Shown one piece after another: positions 8,607 to 16,419 of a DNA stretch of 64,000 nt. The translations under genes were made by a program, and so were the position numbers. Numbering within the stretch: the stretch's first letter is position 1; each line of letters begins with the position of its first letter. The stretch is from contig NZ_BARF01000050.1 in NCBI RefSeq assembly GCF_000367365.1, forward strand, positions 62,001-126,000, in the 5' to 3' direction. The notes below the pieces were generated by a model. That model was not told where the DNA came from. It ran no database searches and saw only the letters and a list, made by a program, of their open reading frames with translations. Origin of the DNA: Streptomyces prunicolor NBRC 13075. Lineage in GTDB: Bacteria > Actinomycetota > Actinomycetes > Streptomycetales > Streptomycetaceae.

Positions 8607-10232
8607 ATGTCCGAAGATCCGGGCACTGAACGTGTGATCGCGGGCCGCTACCGGCTCCTGTCCCCCCTCGGTGAGGGTGGGATGGGCACCGTGTGGCGGG
8701 CCCGCGACGAAGTGCTGCAACGCGAGGTCGCCGTCAAGGAGGTGCGCGCGCCCGGCGGACTGGCCTCCGACGACGTGGAGCGGATGTACGCCCGCCTTGA
8801 GCGCGAGGCGTGGGCGGCGGCCCGGGTCGCCAACCGCAACGTCGTGACGGTGTACGACGTGGCGACGGAGGACGGCCGCCCGTGGATCGTCATGGAGCTG
8901 GTGCGGGGCGTGTCCCTGGCCGATCTCCTGGACGCCGAGGGGCCGTTGACGCCGCAGCGGACCGCGCACATCGGTGCCGAGGTGCTGGCCGCGCTGCGGG
9001 CCGCGCACGACGCCGGGGTACTGCACCGGGACGTGAAGCCGGCCAACGTGCTGATGTCGAACGACGGTCGGGTCGTACTGACCGACTTCGGTATCGCGAT
9101 GGTCGAGGGCAGTTCGGCGCTCACCATGACCGGCGAGGTCATCGGTTCGCCCGAATTCCTCGCCCCGGAGCGGGCGTTGGGCCGCACACCGGGCCCCGAG
9201 TCCGATCTGTGGGCGCTCGGTGTACTGCTGTACGCGGCGGTCGAGGGCCACTCGCCGTTCCGCCAGAACACCCCGCTGAGCACCCTGCGCGCGATCGTCG
9301 ACGAGGAGCTGCCGACCCCGCAGCTGGCGGGACCGCTCACCCCGGTCATCGAGGGCCTGCTGCGCAAGGACCCGGCCGAGCGGCTCTCCGCCGAGCAGGC
9401 GGAGCGGGATCTACGGCTGGTCGCGGCGGGCGGCACTCCTCGCGCGTCCACGGCGCCGACGACGCCGTACACACCGACGATGGCGGGGTATCCGCAGGAC
9501 GGTTACTCCCAGCAGGACTCGCGGACGCCGCCGCAGCCGGTGCAGGGCTTCGGGCCGCCGCCCGACTCCTACCCGACGCCGACGGCCGCGGCCGAACCGC
9601 ATCAGAACCGGCGGGCGGCCGTCGTGATCATCGCGGGTGTGCTCGCGCTGGCCCTGGCGATCGGTGGGCTGACGTACGCGCTGCTGAACCGGAACAACGA
9701 CGCGGACACGAACGCGGGCAAGGGCACCAGCACGCCCAAGAGCCAGCCCTCGGACAAGACTTCGCCCACTGCGAGCAGCCAGACCACGGCCGCGAGCGAT
9801 ACGCCGAGCCCGAGTGCCAGCAAGTCGTCCTCGGCGCCGCAGTCGGTGAAGGTGTCGGTGGAGGGCGCCAACACCGAGTACTCCGGCAGCTGTCCGCCGC
9901 CGAACGCGAAGGCGCCGACCTTCACGGCGAGCATCACGGTGGGGAAGCTGCCGGCCCAGGTGTCCTACCGGTGGGTGACGAAGACCGGTTCGGTCTCCGA
10001 CCCCGGCTGGAAGACGCTGTCGTTCCCGTCGGGCGGCGGGAAGACCAAGCAGGACCGGGTGTTCCTGACGACGTACTCGAACAGCGGGACCTTCAGGAAC
10101 GAGATCAGTGTCGAGATCCGCAGCCCGGTGAAAGAGGAGTCCAACTCGGTGCCGTTCTCGGTGACTTGCGTGGCGGAGACCCCGTCGGACGGGGCCTCCC
10201 CCTCGGATTCGGTATCACCCTCTGACGAGTGA
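8607..10232 (+). CDS. Membrane Ser/Thr protein kinase (PknB type)
   Basis: Eukaryotic-like kinase, 541 residues. The kinase domain (residues about 11-265) has the glycine loop (LGEGGMGTVWRA), the ATP Lys in VAVKEV, the catalytic loop LHRDVKPANVL and the metal-binding DFG. A Pro-rich linker leads to one membrane segment (AVVIIAGVLALALAIGGLTY, about 335-355), a Ser/Thr-rich stalk and an extracellular domain of about 110 residues with two Cys (GSCPPP and VTCVAE) and no PASTA repeats. The extracellular domain presumably senses a ligand I cannot name. It lies between the nickel/cobalt permease gene and the divergent-facing esterase gene. Confidence 0.92.
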   Translation: MSEDPGTERVIAGRYRLLSPLGEGGMGTVWRARDEVLQREVAVKEVRAPGGLASDDVERMYARLEREAWAAARVANRNVVTVYDVATEDGRPWIVMELVRGVSLADLLDAEGPLTPQRTAHIGAEVLAALRAAHDAGVLHRDVKPANVLMSNDGRVVLTDFGIAMVEGSSALTMTGEVIGSPEFLAPERALGRTPGPESDLWALGVLLYAAVEGHSPFRQNTPLSTLRAIVDEELPTPQLAGPLTPVIEGLLRKDPAERLSAEQAERDLRLVAAGGTPRASTAPTTPYTPTMAGYPQDGYSQQDSRTPPQPVQGFGPPPDSYPTPTAAAEPHQNRRAAVVIIAGVLALALAIGGLTYALLNRNNDADTNAGKGTSTPKSQPSDKTSPTASSQTTAASDTPSPSASKSSSAPQSVKVSVEGANTEYSGSCPPPNAKAPTFTASITVGKLPAQVSYRWVTKTGSVSDPGWKTLSFPSGGGKTKQDRVFLTTYSNSGTFRNEISVEIRSPVKEESNSVPFSVTCVAETPSDGASPSDSVSPSDE

Positions 10233-10236
10233 GACG

Positions 10237-11043
10237 TCAGACCGCGCCGGTCAGGACCGGCAGATAGCCGCCGGACTGGCCGGCCGCGGTCGGGTGGTAC
10301 GACTCGGTGATGCTCAGCAGGTTGAGGCTGTGCAGCCAGGAGCTGCCGGAGCAGATCTCGTGGCCGGTGAACTTGGTGCGTACGTCGCCGAAGGTGAAGC
10401 CGTGGTCGGCGGCGCGCTTGGCGAGGGCGGCGTCGAGGTAGTCGGCCGCGCCGTTGATGCCGGAGCGCTTGGTCGCGGAGAGGCCGAGGCAGGTGGTGCC
10501 GAGTTTGTAGAAGCGCGGGTAGCCGAGCACGACCACGTGCGCGGCGGGGGATTTGGCGCTGATCGCCGAGTAGACCTTGTCGAGGAGGCCGGGCAGCGTC
10601 GAGTCGACGTACGCCTTCGCGGTGGCGATCCGGCTGAGACAGGCGCTGTCGGACTGCAGGACACAGGTCGTCATGACGTCGCTGAAGCCGGCGTCGTTGC
10701 CGCCGACGCTGATCGAGACGAGGGCGGTCGAGGTGCTGAGGGTGCCGAGCTGGTTGGCGAGAACATCACCCGTACGAGCGCCCGAGCAAGCCTTGAAGTC
10801 GAACGTCGAGGGTGAATGCGCGGCCGCCCAGAGGTAGGGGTACGCCTTGGTGCTGCGGTCGCAGGACCCGCTGGAGCTGATCTTGCTGCCCGCGCCGACC
10901 CCGGAGGAGTAGGAGTCGCCGAGGGCCACATAGCCGCCGGTGGCGGCGAGTTGGGACGCCTGCGCCATCGTCGCCCCGGTGAGGGCGCATGCGGTGGCGA
11001 GGAGGAGCGAGGTCACGTATGCCGTAAATCGGGAACGTCTCAT
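10237..11043 (-). CDS. Secreted SGNH/GDSL esterase
   Basis: Secreted lipase/esterase of the SGNH family, 268 residues. The signal peptide runs through LLLATACALTGATMAQAS. Block I is GDSYSSGVGAGS (nucleophile Ser), block III GGNDAGF, and block V DxxH appears as ESYHPTAAG, so the catalytic set is complete apart from the variation of the Asp position. Cys residues suited to disulfides are present (GSCDR, KACSG, TTCV, SACL). The ATG at 11043 has a GGGAGG ribosome site; longer starts do not. Closest characterised relatives are Streptomyces extracellular lipases. It converges on the kinase gene with only four bases between the two stops. Confidence 0.9.
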   Translation of the reverse strand: MRRSRFTAYVTSLLLATACALTGATMAQASQLAATGGYVALGDSYSSGVGAGSKISSSGSCDRSTKAYPYLWAAAHSPSTFDFKACSGARTGDVLANQLGTLSTSTALVSISVGGNDAGFSDVMTTCVLQSDSACLSRIATAKAYVDSTLPGLLDKVYSAISAKSPAAHVVVLGYPRFYKLGTTCLGLSATKRSGINGAADYLDAALAKRAADHGFTFGDVRTKFTGHEICSGSSWLHSLNLLSITESYHPTAAGQSGGYLPVLTGAV

Positions 11044-11362
11044 GGAACCTCCCTTAGCAGGATCTCTGCCACAACTGTCGTACCAACTACGCGCATTGAC
11101 GGGAAGTGTCCATGCCAACACAGAAGCTGACAGAGAAGTCGACGGGAGACCGAGGGAGGGTCCGACGAGCGTTTGATTACGTGCTCATGACAGCTCTGTG
11201 ACAGGCCGTCAACTCCCTTGAACCACACCGGTTCATGACCCAGGCTTTGCTCAGCCTTGGTGCGGAACGCAACGCTCCACGGCCGTGCGCGCGTCAACGC
11301 GCGCATCCCCACAGTCGCGCGCCGACCCGGGCGCGCACCGCCTGGAGGAGGACTCCCTCGTA

Positions 11363-12571
11363 ATGGCACTCCTGCGTAGCAACAAGCTCCGGCTCGCCGC
11401 GATCACCGGCGCCGCCACCGCCGCTCTCGTCGGCGGGCTCACCGCACTCCCCGCCCAGGCCGCCCCGGCCACGGGCACGGTACTGGCCGCCGGCTCCCCC
11501 ACAGCCGTCGACGGCAGCTACATCGTCACCCTCAAGAAGAGCGCCGGCCTCAAGGCGTCCTCGGCCGCGGGCAAGGGCCTGGTCAAGGAGTACGGCGGCA
11601 CGGTCACCAAGACGTTCGGCACGGTGCTGAACGGCTACTCGGCGAGCCTCAGCGCGACCGAGGCGAAGAGACTCGCCGCCGACCCGGCGGTCGCCGCGGT
11701 GGAGCAGAACCAGCGCGTCCACCTGACCGATACCACCCAGTCCAGCGCGCCCTGGGGCCTGGACCGCATCGACCAGGCCGCACTGCCGCTCTCGGGGACG
11801 TACACCTACCCGGACAGCGCGGGCACCGGCGTGACCGTGTACGTCATCGACACCGGCGTCCGGATCACCCACACCCAGATCAGCGGCCGTGCCGCGTACG
11901 GCTACGACGCGGTCGACGGCGACACCACCGCCTCCGACGGCAACGGCCACGGCACGCATGTGGCGACGACGATCGCGGGTTCGACGTACGGCGTCGCCAA
12001 GAAGGCGAACATCGTGGCGGTCCGGGTGCTCGACAACAGCGGCTCGGGTACGACGGCCGGGGTGATCGCGGGCATCGACTGGGTGACCTCGAACCACACC
12101 ACGCCGGCGGTCGCCAACATGTCGCTCGGCGGCTCCGCCTCCACCTCGCTCGACACGGCGGTCGCCAACTCCATATCCAGCGGCGTGACTTACGCGGTCG
12201 CGGCGGGCAACAGCGCCGCCAACGCCTCCTCGTACTCCCCCGCCCGGGTCTCCACCGCGATCACGGTCGGCGCCACCACCAGCACGGACGCCAAGGCCAG
12301 TTACTCCAACTACGGTTCGATACTGGACATCTTCGCGCCCGGCTCGTCGATCCTGGCGGGCTACAACACCAGCGACACCGCCACCGCCACCCTGTCGGGC
12401 ACCTCGATGGCGACCCCGCACGTGGCGGGCGCGGCGGCCGTCTATCTCTCGGGCCACACCTCGTCGACTCCTGCCCAGGTCGCCACGGCCCTGGTGAACG
12501 GCGCCACTTCGGGTGTCGTGACCAGCGCGGGCACGGGTTCACCGAACAAGCTGCTGAAGCTCGTCCCGTAA
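11363..12571 (+). CDS. Secreted subtilisin-like serine protease (S8)
   Basis: Extracellular protease of 402 residues. A signal peptide (ITGAATAALVGGLTALPAQA) is followed by an inhibitor I9 propeptide (SYIVTLKKSAG ... VAAVEQNQ) and the S8 catalytic domain of the proteinase K / aqualysin type. The catalytic triad is Asp163 (VIDTG), His196 (GHGTHVA) and Ser348 (GTSMATPH). The ATG at 11363 follows a GGAGGAGG ribosome site. There is no C-terminal P-domain or cell-wall anchor, so it should be released. A strong terminator follows. Confidence 0.95.
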   Translation: MALLRSNKLRLAAITGAATAALVGGLTALPAQAAPATGTVLAAGSPTAVDGSYIVTLKKSAGLKASSAAGKGLVKEYGGTVTKTFGTVLNGYSASLSATEAKRLAADPAVAAVEQNQRVHLTDTTQSSAPWGLDRIDQAALPLSGTYTYPDSAGTGVTVYVIDTGVRITHTQISGRAAYGYDAVDGDTTASDGNGHGTHVATTIAGSTYGVAKKANIVAVRVLDNSGSGTTAGVIAGIDWVTSNHTTPAVANMSLGGSASTSLDTAVANSISSGVTYAVAAGNSAANASSYSPARVSTAITVGATTSTDAKASYSNYGSILDIFAPGSSILAGYNTSDTATATLSGTSMATPHVAGAAAVYLSGHTSSTPAQVATALVNGATSGVVTSAGTGSPNKLLKLVP

Positions 12572-12622
12572 CACCCGGCCGCACCACGTTCACCCGCTCC
12601 ACCGCTCCGCCCGAACAACCGT

Positions 12623-12653
12623 TTCCCCGGAGGCAGCACACGCCTCCGGGGAA
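12623..12653. terminator. Terminator after the subtilase gene
   Basis: TTCCCCGGAGGC (12623-12634) is the exact reverse complement of GCCTCCGGGGAA (12642-12653), with a seven-base loop. It lies 51 bases after the protease stop. Confidence 0.8.
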
Positions 12654-12769
12654 CATCCATTCGGGGATGCGCGAGAACCGGTGCAAGCGGCTTCCGCACC
12701 TTGACGTGCCCGGTCGGGCTGCGCGACATTGAAGTCCGGCATCCGGCGCGCTGGGGGGCAAAGTCGCCA

Positions 12770-13195
12770 ATGCAGACCTTACGTATCAAGATGCCATCCG
12801 TCGCTGACACCGAGCGGGCACGGCCAGGACCGGGGAGGGATCTGGCACCGCTGCTCGCGGGCGCGGCAGTCGCCGTGGGCGGGGTCGGGGCGCTGCTCGC
12901 GCTCGTCGACTCGGGATCACCGTTGCGCGGTCCGTTCGCGCTGTTCTTCCTGTTCGCGGCGCCGGCCTCGGCAATTGCCGCGGTGTTGCGCGGACTTGAT
13001 CCCTTCGGCCGTGTTCTCACCTCGGTGGCGGGCGCGGCGGTCGTCGACATGCTGGTGGCCCAGGGAATGCTGGCCGTGCACCGGTGGTCGGTCGACGGCG
13101 GAATCATCACGGTGGCGGTGATCAGTGGCCTGATATCGCTATCGGTATTCATACGGCATATGCCGGGCCGTACAACGGCTGACAAAGTTGTGTAA
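12770..13195 (+). CDS. Small integral membrane protein, unknown
   Basis: Predicted 141-residue protein with a short cytoplasmic start (MQTLRIKMPSVADTERARPG) and four hydrophobic segments: LLAGAAVAVGGVGALLAL, FALFFLFAAPASAIAAVL, VLTSVAGAAVVDMLVAQGML and GIITVAVISGLISLSVFI. The start at 12770 is a guess; ATG at 12791 is an alternative and a longer in-frame start at 12701 is less likely. It is the first gene before the polysaccharide locus, on the same strand but 368 bases away. No family is recognised; the topology would suit a small accessory membrane protein. Confidence 0.55.
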   Translation: MQTLRIKMPSVADTERARPGPGRDLAPLLAGAAVAVGGVGALLALVDSGSPLRGPFALFFLFAAPASAIAAVLRGLDPFGRVLTSVAGAAVVDMLVAQGMLAVHRWSVDGGIITVAVISGLISLSVFIRHMPGRTTADKVV

Positions 13196-13563
13196 CGGTC
13201 AAACCAACAAAAACGTGAGGCCTCGTTCCAGGCCTTGCCATACAGGTTCAATTGTCAATACCGTCGTACATCTCACCCGCACTGGTTCATCATCTAGCGG
13301 CTCTAGGGGAGGGCTCAAGGACCGCGATGGATCCGGGGCGGGGCGCGGTAGGGGGGTGCCGTGCTCGGTGACCGTATTTGTGACCGAGTCGTCCGCGCGG
13401 CCGGCTTTCATGTTTTCCGGGGGTCGACCAGTTTTGCCAGCTCACCATGCGTGCACGGAGATCCATTTCTCCGTGGCGCCCGTGAGAACCCCCCTTTCGA
13501 ACCGGAGCACAGAGCCGGGCCGCCCAGGGGCGGGCGGTCCGCCGGACGAGAGGGACCAGACTC
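13196..13563. other. Intergenic leader before the polysaccharide locus
   Basis: A 368-base gap with no convincing gene. It starts with a weak terminator-like hairpin (GAGGCCT at 13217-13223 with AGGCCTT at 13230-13236). Around 13370-13395 CTCGGT and ACCGAG can pair across a 13-base spacer. It probably holds the promoter and an untranslated leader for the glycosyltransferase operon. I could not match it to a known riboswitch. Confidence 0.4.
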
Positions 13564-14427
13564 GTGAGTTCTGTTCTGCGCCCAGCTGCATCGGGCCAAG
13601 ATCCATTAATGTCGGCCATTTACCGGCCCATCTCCTCTCACCTGGCGATCACACCGCCGGTGAGTGTGGTGATTCCCGCCATGAATGAGGCGGAGAATCT
13701 CCCCTACGTCTTCAAGACACTGCCCGCGTGGATTCACGAAGTGGTTCTTGTGGACGGCAATTCCACCGACAACACCGTCGAGGTGGCCCGCGAGCTGTGG
13801 CCCGGGGTCAAGGTCGTCGAACAGCAGGGCAAGGGCAAGGGGGATGCCCTGATCACCGGATTCGAGGCGTGCAGCGGCGACATCATCGTGATGGTCGACG
13901 CGGACGGCTCGGCCGACGGCCACGAGATCGTCAGCTATGTCTCCGCCCTCGTCTCGGGCGCGGACTTCGCCAAGGGCTCCCGCTTCGCCAACGGCGGCGG
14001 CACGGACGACATGACGTTCATCCGCAAGCTCGGCAACTGGGCGCTGTGCACGATCGTCAACCGCAAGTTCGGCGCCCGCTACACCGATCTCTGCTACGGA
14101 TACAACGCGTTCTGGCGGCACTGCCTCGACAAGATCGACCTCGACTGCACCGGCTTCGAGATCGAGACCCTGATCAACATCCGGGTGGTCAAGGCCGGCC
14201 TCAAAGTGCAGGAGATCCCCAGCCACGAGTACCTCCGTATCCACGGCACGAGCAATCTGCGTGCCGTGCGGGACGGGATCCGGGTGCTCAAGGTGATCCT
14301 CAAGGAGCGCTCCAACCGGCGTGCGCTGCGCCGTCGTTCGCACTCCACGATGATCGACACGCTCGACCCGCAACGCGATCCTCAACTCGACGCCCAGCTC
14401 AACTCGGTCCGGGGAGAGGTGTCTTGA
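13564..14427 (+). CDS. Family 2 glycosyltransferase
   Basis: GT2 enzyme of 287 residues related to dolichol-phosphate-mannose / undecaprenyl-phosphate sugar synthases, which move a sugar from a nucleotide donor to a lipid or growing glycan on the cytoplasmic side. The GT-A fold starts at VSVVIPAMNEAENLPYV, with VDGNSTDNT and the metal-binding MVDADGSAD; IRKLGNWAL follows. No membrane segments are visible. The GTG at 13564 follows a GAGAGGGA site; an internal ATG at 13609 is possible. Its stop overlaps the next start (TTGA), making it the first gene of a tightly coupled group for a surface polysaccharide. Confidence 0.88.
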   Translation: MSSVLRPAASGQDPLMSAIYRPISSHLAITPPVSVVIPAMNEAENLPYVFKTLPAWIHEVVLVDGNSTDNTVEVARELWPGVKVVEQQGKGKGDALITGFEACSGDIIVMVDADGSADGHEIVSYVSALVSGADFAKGSRFANGGGTDDMTFIRKLGNWALCTIVNRKFGARYTDLCYGYNAFWRHCLDKIDLDCTGFEIETLINIRVVKAGLKVQEIPSHEYLRIHGTSNLRAVRDGIRVLKVILKERSNRRALRRRSHSTMIDTLDPQRDPQLDAQLNSVRGEVS

Positions 14428-15473
14428 GCAGTCCCGACATCTCTGTCGTGATCTGCGTCTACACCGAGGACCGCTGGGAGGACATCCTCGCGGCGGTCTC
14501 CTCGGTGCGGGCGCAGTCACGGCCCGCGCTGGAGACGTTGCTGGTCGTCGACCACAACCCCGCTCTCCTGGACCGACTCACCAGGGAGTACAAGGACGTC
14601 GAGGAGACCGGTGAGGTCCGCGTGCTGGCGAACGCGGGCCCGCGCGGGCTGTCCGCGGGCCGCAACACCGGTATCGCCGTCTCGCGCGGCGAGGTCATCG
14701 CCTTCCTCGACGACGACGCCGTGGCCGAGCGGGAGTGGCTGCGGTACTTCGCCGAGGCGTACACCGATCCGAAGGTGATGGCCGTCGGCGGTCGCACGAT
14801 GCCGATCTGGGCGTCGGGCCGCCGACCCGCCTGGTTCCCCGAGGAGTTCGACTGGGTGGTGGGCTGCACGTACAAGGGCCTGCCGCCGGGCCGGGTCCGG
14901 GTGCGCAACGTCCTCGGTGGCAACGCCTCGTTCCGGCGTACGGCGTTCGACGCGGCCGACGGTTTCGCGACCGGCATCGGACGCGACGGCGACAAGCGTC
15001 CGCTGGGCGGCGAGGAGACGGAGCTCTGCATCCGGCTCACGCGGGCCATACCGGACGCGGTGCTGCTGATCGACGACCGGGCGGTGATCCACCACCGGGT
15101 GCCCGCGGTGCGCGAACACTTCGGATACTTCCGCACGCGTACGTACGCCGAGGGTCTCTCCAAGGCGCTGGTGGCCCGAAGTGTCGGCGCCGACAAGGGA
15201 CTTGAGTCGGAACGCCGGTACACGACCCGGGTCCTGCCGGCCGGGGTCGCGCGCGGCCTGCGCGACGCCGTGCTCGCCCGACCGGGCGGCGCGGGCCGGG
15301 CGGGCGCGATCGTCGCCGGGGTGTTCACGGCGGCGGGCGGGTATGTCGTCGGCAGCGTCCGGGCCCGGCGCGGCGGAGCGACCTACGCGGTGGTGGAGAT
15401 CGAGGGGGACGCACGCGAGCGCGGGGGCCGGCGTGGGCGTGGAGGCGGTAATGAGCGCGGGGGTCGGACATGA
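14424..15473 (+). CDS. Family 2 glycosyltransferase
   Basis: Second GT2 enzyme, 349 residues. The N-terminal domain shows ISVVICVYTEDRWEDILAAV, the DXD-like FLDDDAVAE, and GGNASFRRTAF with GGEETELCIRL, the acceptor-side and catalytic part of chain-forming rhamnosyl/galactosyltransferase-like GT2 proteins. The start is an unusual TTG at 14424, chosen because it overlaps the previous stop (TTGA) and lies exactly before the conserved ISVVI strand; GGGGAGAGG precedes it. The last 25 residues are an Arg/Gly-rich tail (RERGGRRGRGGGNERGGRT) that runs into the repeat block after the gene, suggesting the 3' end has been extended by repeat expansion. Confidence 0.88.
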   Translation: MSSPDISVVICVYTEDRWEDILAAVSSVRAQSRPALETLLVVDHNPALLDRLTREYKDVEETGEVRVLANAGPRGLSAGRNTGIAVSRGEVIAFLDDDAVAEREWLRYFAEAYTDPKVMAVGGRTMPIWASGRRPAWFPEEFDWVVGCTYKGLPPGRVRVRNVLGGNASFRRTAFDAADGFATGIGRDGDKRPLGGEETELCIRLTRAIPDAVLLIDDRAVIHHRVPAVREHFGYFRTRTYAEGLSKALVARSVGADKGLESERRYTTRVLPAGVARGLRDAVLARPGGAGRAGAIVAGVFTAAGGYVVGSVRARRGGATYAVVEIEGDARERGGRRGRGGGNERGGRT

Positions 15474-15618
15474 GCGTGTGGGTCGGACATGAGCGCGGGG
15501 AGGCACGCGGACGCGGGGACGCACCCGGACGCGGGGAGGCACCCGAGCATGGGGACGCACCCGAACACGCGGACGCGCCCGGGCGCGGTGGCCGCAACGA
15601 GCGCGGCGGGGGGCGACC
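15452..15618. repeat. Degenerate G+C-rich tandem repeat
   Basis: Short imperfect repeats between two coupled genes. The unit GGTCGGACATGAGCG occurs twice (15462-15476 and 15482-15496) and a decayed copy surrounds the deacetylase start. Between them a roughly 17-18-base unit of the form GACGCACCCGGACGCGGG / GAGGCACCCGAGCATGGG recurs about four times. The repeats keep one reading frame open (see the 50-residue ORF). Confidence 0.65.
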
Positions 15619-15622
15619 ATGA
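15470..15622 (+). CDS. Possible 50-residue coupled ORF
   Basis: A 50-codon frame that starts with ATG overlapping the glycosyltransferase stop (ATGA at 15470-15473) and ends with TGA overlapping the deacetylase ATG (ATGA at 15619-15622). It encodes MSVWVGHERG followed by Gly/Arg/Asp/Ala/Pro repeats (GRGDAPGRGEAPEHGDAP). No fold or family is expected for it. It may be a real small peptide, or only a translated spacer that lets ribosomes pass from one gene to the next. The exact coupling at both ends is the only argument for it. Confidence 0.3.
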   Translation: MSVWVGHERGEARGRGDAPGRGEAPEHGDAPEHADAPGRGGRNERGGGRP

Positions 15623-16419
15623 GTGACACACCGGTGCCGATCCTGATGTACCACTCGATCGCCGCCGCCCCGAATGACGCCACCCGCGAACTGTCCGTCG
15701 CGCCCGAGGCATTCGCCGAGCAGCTGGCACTTCTCGGCGACCTGCACTTCACTCCTGTCAACACGGCTGATCTGGCCGCGAGTTGGCGCTCCGGCAAACC
15801 GCTGCCCGAGCGGCCGGTGCTGATCACCTTCGACGACGGCTACGAGGGTGTGCACCGGCACGCGCTGCCCGCGCTGGCCCAACACGGCTTCGCGTCCACC
15901 CTGTTCGTCTCCACCGGCTGGATCCGGGGCGCCCACGACACCGGCGGCGGCCTGGACACCATGCTCGACTGGGACCAGGTGCGTGAACTCGCGGGCGCGG
16001 ACGTCGAGATCGGCGGCCACAGTCACACCCACCCGCAGCTCGACCAGCTCGACGACGACACCCTGCGCACGGAACTGGTCCGCTGCAAGGAGATCGTCGC
16101 CGACGAACTCGGCGCCGTACCCGTCTCGTTCGCGTATCCGTACGGCTACTCCAGCCGCCGGGTGCGCCAGGCGGTACGGGAGACCGGGTTCGCGCAGGCG
16201 CTCGCCGTCGGCAACGACCTCGCCCGGCGCCGACAGGGACCGTACGCGCTGCGGCGGGTAACCGTGCGCCGCAGTACGGGAGTCGAGGAGTTCGAGCGGC
16301 TCGTCGAGGGCCGTGCGATCGCCCGCAACTTCGCCAGGGACCGTGCCCTCACCCAGGGGTACGCCATGGTCCGCAGAGCTCGACAGGTCCGCCGGAAGGC
16401 CATCCGTTCCCGTGTCTGA
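15619..16419 (+). CDS. Polysaccharide deacetylase (CE4-like)
   Basis: NodB-homology deacetylase, 266 residues, removing acetyl groups from amino sugars of a glycan. It shows MYHSIAA at the start, VLITFDDGYEG (motif 1 with the catalytic base and metal Asp, about residues 69-79) and EIGGHSHTHPQL (motif 2, metal-binding His pair, about 133-144), then SFAYPYGYSS (motif 3). No signal peptide is seen, so it may act in the cytoplasm on lipid-linked intermediates or leave by another route. The ATG at 15619 is preceded by GGCGGGGGGC. Its last eight bases overlap the GTG start of the flippase fusion gene. Confidence 0.88.
   Translation: MSDTPVPILMYHSIAAAPNDATRELSVAPEAFAEQLALLGDLHFTPVNTADLAASWRSGKPLPERPVLITFDDGYEGVHRHALPALAQHGFASTLFVSTGWIRGAHDTGGGLDTMLDWDQVRELAGADVEIGGHSHTHPQLDQLDDDTLRTELVRCKEIVADELGAVPVSFAYPYGYSSRRVRQAVRETGFAQALAVGNDLARRRQGPYALRRVTVRRSTGVEEFERLVEGRAIARNFARDRALTQGYAMVRRARQVRRKAIRSRV

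Noticed and set aside
13240..13400. Possible riboswitch in the leader of the glycosyltransferase operon
   Set aside because: Only short pairings could be drawn and no conserved core of a known class was recognised.
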